Below, piece after piece: positions 61,356 through 64,000 of a stretch of 64,000 bases of DNA (positions are counted from its first letter, which is position 1; each line of letters starts with the position of its first letter). Position numbers and translations under genes: made by a program. Below the pieces are notes generated by a model. That model was not told the DNA's origin. It made no database searches and saw only the letters and a list, made by a program, of their open reading frames with translations. Origin of the DNA: an uncultured Desulfobulbus sp. (GTDB lineage Bacteria > Desulfobacterota > Desulfobulbia > Desulfobulbales > Desulfobulbaceae); NCBI RefSeq assembly GCF_963665445.1, contig NZ_OY762276.1, positions 4,892,601 to 4,956,600 on the forward strand. Direction: 5' to 3'.

Positions 61356-62015
61356 ATGCTTCTCGTCACCGCTGCAACCCGCTTTGAAATGGAGGCCTTT
61401 GTCTCCTGTTGCCCGTCTACCGCAGGGTGGAGGTCGATGCTGACCGGTATCGGACCGGTGGAGGCGGCCGTGCAGATGACCGCACATCTTGCGCAGACTG
61501 TCGATCCCGTGCATGCCGTGCTCAACTTCGGTGTGGGCGGCGCCTACATTCGCTCATCAGGCGGTGCGGACATACTGGATCTCTGCCTGGCGGATTGCGA
61601 AATACTCGGTGATCTGGGGATCTGTAGCGGAGAGGAGATAGAGCCGTTGCGCGGTGAGGCGCTGGAAGTACTCGATACCTTTCCCCTGACCTGCTCGGAA
61701 ATCGAACAAGCCGCGAATTTGCTTGCAGATTTCGATATCCCCTTTCATCGTGGCGCCTTTGTCACGGTCAACTGCGTCAGCGCATCCAGGCGGCGCGGTG
61801 AGCACATTACCCGTCAACACCAGGCTATCTGCGAGAACATGGAAGGAGCGGCGATTGCGCGGGTCTGTCGTCATTTTCATCTCCCTTTGATTGAATTACG
61901 CTGTATATCCAACCTGGTCGAGGACCGTAATACCCAGCATTGGCGCCTGCGTGAAGCCTGCCAGCGTTGTGGGCAGGTAGTGGCCCAGGTTGTTGAAGGA
62001 TTAACGCATGACTGA
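61356..62015 (+). CDS. mqnB: Futalosine hydrolase
   Basis: A 219-residue nucleosidase releasing hypoxanthine from futalosine in the alternative menaquinone pathway. It begins MLLVTAATRFEM, has LTGIGPVEAAVQ and LNFGVGGAY, and ends with ENMEGAAIARV and the RCISNLVEDRN segment that is typical of MqnB. Overlaps mqnD by 8 bases. Confidence 0.93.
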   Translation: MLLVTAATRFEMEAFVSCCPSTAGWRSMLTGIGPVEAAVQMTAHLAQTVDPVHAVLNFGVGGAYIRSSGGADILDLCLADCEILGDLGICSGEEIEPLRGEALEVLDTFPLTCSEIEQAANLLADFDIPFHRGAFVTVNCVSASRRRGEHITRQHQAICENMEGAAIARVCRHFHLPLIELRCISNLVEDRNTQHWRLREACQRCGQVVAQVVEGLTHD

Positions 62016-62844
62016 TCTTGCCCCTCTTTCCCTGGGCTTTTCCCCCTGTCCCAACGATACCTATATTTTCAATGCCCTGGTACACTCTCTGGTCCAGCCC
62101 CGTACCGTTTCCTTGCAACCGCCGATTCTTGCGGATGTGGAAACGCTCAACGAGTGGGCGCTCCAGGGACGCCTGGATGTGAGCAAACTCTCCTTTCATG
62201 CCCTGGGCCATGTACTGGACCAGTATGAACTGCTGGCTGCCGGCTCGGCCCTGGGACGGGGCTGCGGGCCTTTGTTGATCACCGGGCTCACAGCAAGCGA
62301 TAAACCGCTTGACCAGTGGAAGGTCGCCATTCCCGGCCGCCTGACCACGGCGGCCCTGTTGCTGCGCCTCTATCATCCGGGATGCGAGGATTTGCATGTC
62401 ATGCGCTTTGACCAGATCATGGAGGCTGTCCTCCAGGGGCAGGTTGACGGCGGTGTCATTATCCATGAAAGCCGTTTCACCTACCAGGCGTTTGGCCTGC
62501 GATGTGTCCAGGATCTGGGGGAGTGGTGGGAGTCAACCACCGGCCTGCCCATTCCCCTGGGGTGCATCGTTGCCAGGCGATCACTGCCCGAGGAAATGCG
62601 CGCCGATATCAGCGCGGCCATCTGCGCCAGTATCCACTGGGCAGACGCCCATCCCAAAGAGTGCCTGCCCTATATTCGCCAGCACAGCCAGGAGATGGAA
62701 CCGGAGGTGGTCAACAGTCATATTAACCTCTATGTGAATCAGTATTCCAAGGATCTTGGCGAGGAAGGACTACAGGCGGTGCGGGAGTTGTTGCGCCGAG
62801 GTGCTGCGATTGGCCTGTTTCCGCAGGGTGCCCATCGTTTGTGA
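62008..62844 (+). CDS. mqnD: 1,4-dihydroxy-6-naphthoate synthase
   Basis: A 278-residue enzyme converting cyclic dehypoxanthine futalosine to 1,4-dihydroxy-6-naphthoate. It has LGFSPCPNDTYIFNALV, SKLSFHAL, GRGCGPLLI and GVIIHESRFTY, all typical of MqnD. It overlaps mqnB by 8 bases and mobA by 4 (GTGA). Confidence 0.95.
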   Translation: MTDLAPLSLGFSPCPNDTYIFNALVHSLVQPRTVSLQPPILADVETLNEWALQGRLDVSKLSFHALGHVLDQYELLAAGSALGRGCGPLLITGLTASDKPLDQWKVAIPGRLTTAALLLRLYHPGCEDLHVMRFDQIMEAVLQGQVDGGVIIHESRFTYQAFGLRCVQDLGEWWESTTGLPIPLGCIVARRSLPEEMRADISAAICASIHWADAHPKECLPYIRQHSQEMEPEVVNSHINLYVNQYSKDLGEEGLQAVRELLRRGAAIGLFPQGAHRL

Positions 62845-63464
62845 TTGTCCAAGATTCGTGTCCTGAGGAGGTTTGGGGCTGCGTACTGATCGGCGGCAAA
62901 TCCCGCCGCATGGGCACTCCAAAGCACCTGATCATGCAAGACGGCCAGACCTGGGTCGAACGGACAGTGACGCTCTTGCAACAGATGCTGCCCAGGGTGG
63001 TCATTGTTGGTGGGGGCGAATTACCGGCATCACTGCACACTCTTACTCGCGTGCCTGATGTCCCCGCTATCGGTGGGCCGCTTGCCGGCATTCTGGCCGC
63101 GCTCCGTGCTTTTCCCCGTGTTTCATGGCTGGTCGTTGCCTGTGATCAGCCGGATATGCGTGCGGAGGCGATCGCCTGGCTCCTTGCCTGCCGTGAACCC
63201 GGGGTGCTCGCGGTCATGCCGGATATCGCCGGCACCGGACGGGTCGAGCCCCTGTTGGCCTACTATGATCGGGCAATCTTACCGCTTCTTGAAACCATGG
63301 CGGCCCAGGGGCATCGGCGCATGAATCGCTTGCAGTCGTACCCGGGGGTAAAAACGCCGACTCCTCCTTCACATCTTCACGATTCCTGGCACAATATCAA
63401 TACACCCGATGCGTTGGCACAGGTAACCGGGTGTCTCTCCCCACTTTCCCATCGGCAAGGATGA
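62841..63464 (+). CDS. mobA: Molybdenum cofactor guanylyltransferase-like protein
   Basis: A 207-residue nucleotidyltransferase. The N-terminal GGKSRRMGTPKHL is the G-G-x-S-R-R-M-G-x-x-K loop, and WLVVACDQPDM carries the metal aspartate. This matches MobA, which adds GMP to molybdopterin; CTP/UTP-type MocA-like enzymes share the loop. The start is GTG 62841, inside the mqnD stop (GTGA). It is 3 bases from gdhA. Confidence 0.85.
   Translation: MIVQDSCPEEVWGCVLIGGKSRRMGTPKHLIMQDGQTWVERTVTLLQQMLPRVVIVGGGELPASLHTLTRVPDVPAIGGPLAGILAALRAFPRVSWLVVACDQPDMRAEAIAWLLACREPGVLAVMPDIAGTGRVEPLLAYYDRAILPLLETMAAQGHRRMNRLQSYPGVKTPTPPSHLHDSWHNINTPDALAQVTGCLSPLSHRQG

Positions 63465-64000
<536 letters not shown>

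Noticed and set aside
60977..61387. 136-residue plus-strand frame before mqnB
   Set aside because: It starts within the dispersed repeat, has Arg/Ser-rich composition typical of a chance frame and ends inside mqnB.

Overview
The window looks like a chromosomal stretch of a Gram-negative, anaerobic, sulfate-reducer-like bacterium of the Desulfobulbaceae type (Desulfobacterota, the former Deltaproteobacteria). The evidence is indirect. Outer-membrane biogenesis genes (bamD, lolA, Skp/OmpH, Pal) sit beside the futalosine menaquinone genes mqnB and mqnD with a UbiD-type decarboxylase. SecD and SecF are fused, F0 ATP synthase genes stand apart from F1, a yicC-remA-gmk cluster and a MucR-type regulator are present, and a ~105-bp interspersed repeat occurs. 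No rRNA, tRNA, phage, insertion sequence or CRISPR array was seen.

Layout. 1-5.8 kb: tail of birA, an AcuI/YhdH reductase, kdsD, a large membrane TPR protein whose N-terminus looks like an inactive ubiquitin-conjugating (E2) fold, and a DUF4388 protein. 5.8-10.4 kb (minus): secDF, ykgJ-like, HD and HAD genes in one compact operon. 10.9-12.5 kb: an overlapping kinase-like/P-loop pair. 12.6-14.9 kb (minus): trxA-trxB-bamD. 15-20.4 kb: hemL, then atpZ-atpI-atpB-atpE closed by a terminator, a nucleoside phosphorylase and rimO. 20.3-27.1 kb (minus): a tightly packed run cbpA-cbpM-rmuC-lipoprotein-yjbQ-small protein-ubiD-rluB, followed by an IHF/HU gene. 27.2-30.6 kb: aroK, glgA and gap.

30.6-38.9 kb (minus) holds an accessory-looking run: lytic transglycosylase, MoaE-like, HDOD, hybrid histidine kinase, YihY/BrkB membrane protein, a ParB-domain protein with a long unusual N-terminus, and a 55-residue zinc-ribbon protein. 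39-44 kb: a Nudix hydrolase, zapB-zapA, a probable 6S RNA, rny and tyrS. 44-50 kb: fur and dus divergent around a Fur box, a radical-SAM protein, an unknown gene and glycogen phosphorylase. 50-61 kb: Pal and OmpH, yicC-remA-gmk-rlmB, an S1-domain protein, a phosphodiesterase, murI-lolA, mucR, an FmdB-like protein and queA. 61.3-64 kb: mqnB-mqnD-mobA and the start of gdhA.

Functionally this is mostly housekeeping: envelope assembly (secDF, bamD, lolA, Pal, Skp, murI, kdsD), glycogen turnover (glgA, glgP), menaquinone synthesis, tRNA/rRNA modification and RNA decay. The items most worth a second look are the E2-like/TPR membrane protein, the ParB-domain protein beside YihY, and a family of at least six MITE-like repeats. 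One end of that repeat supplies the Shine-Dalgarno sequence of murI and queA.
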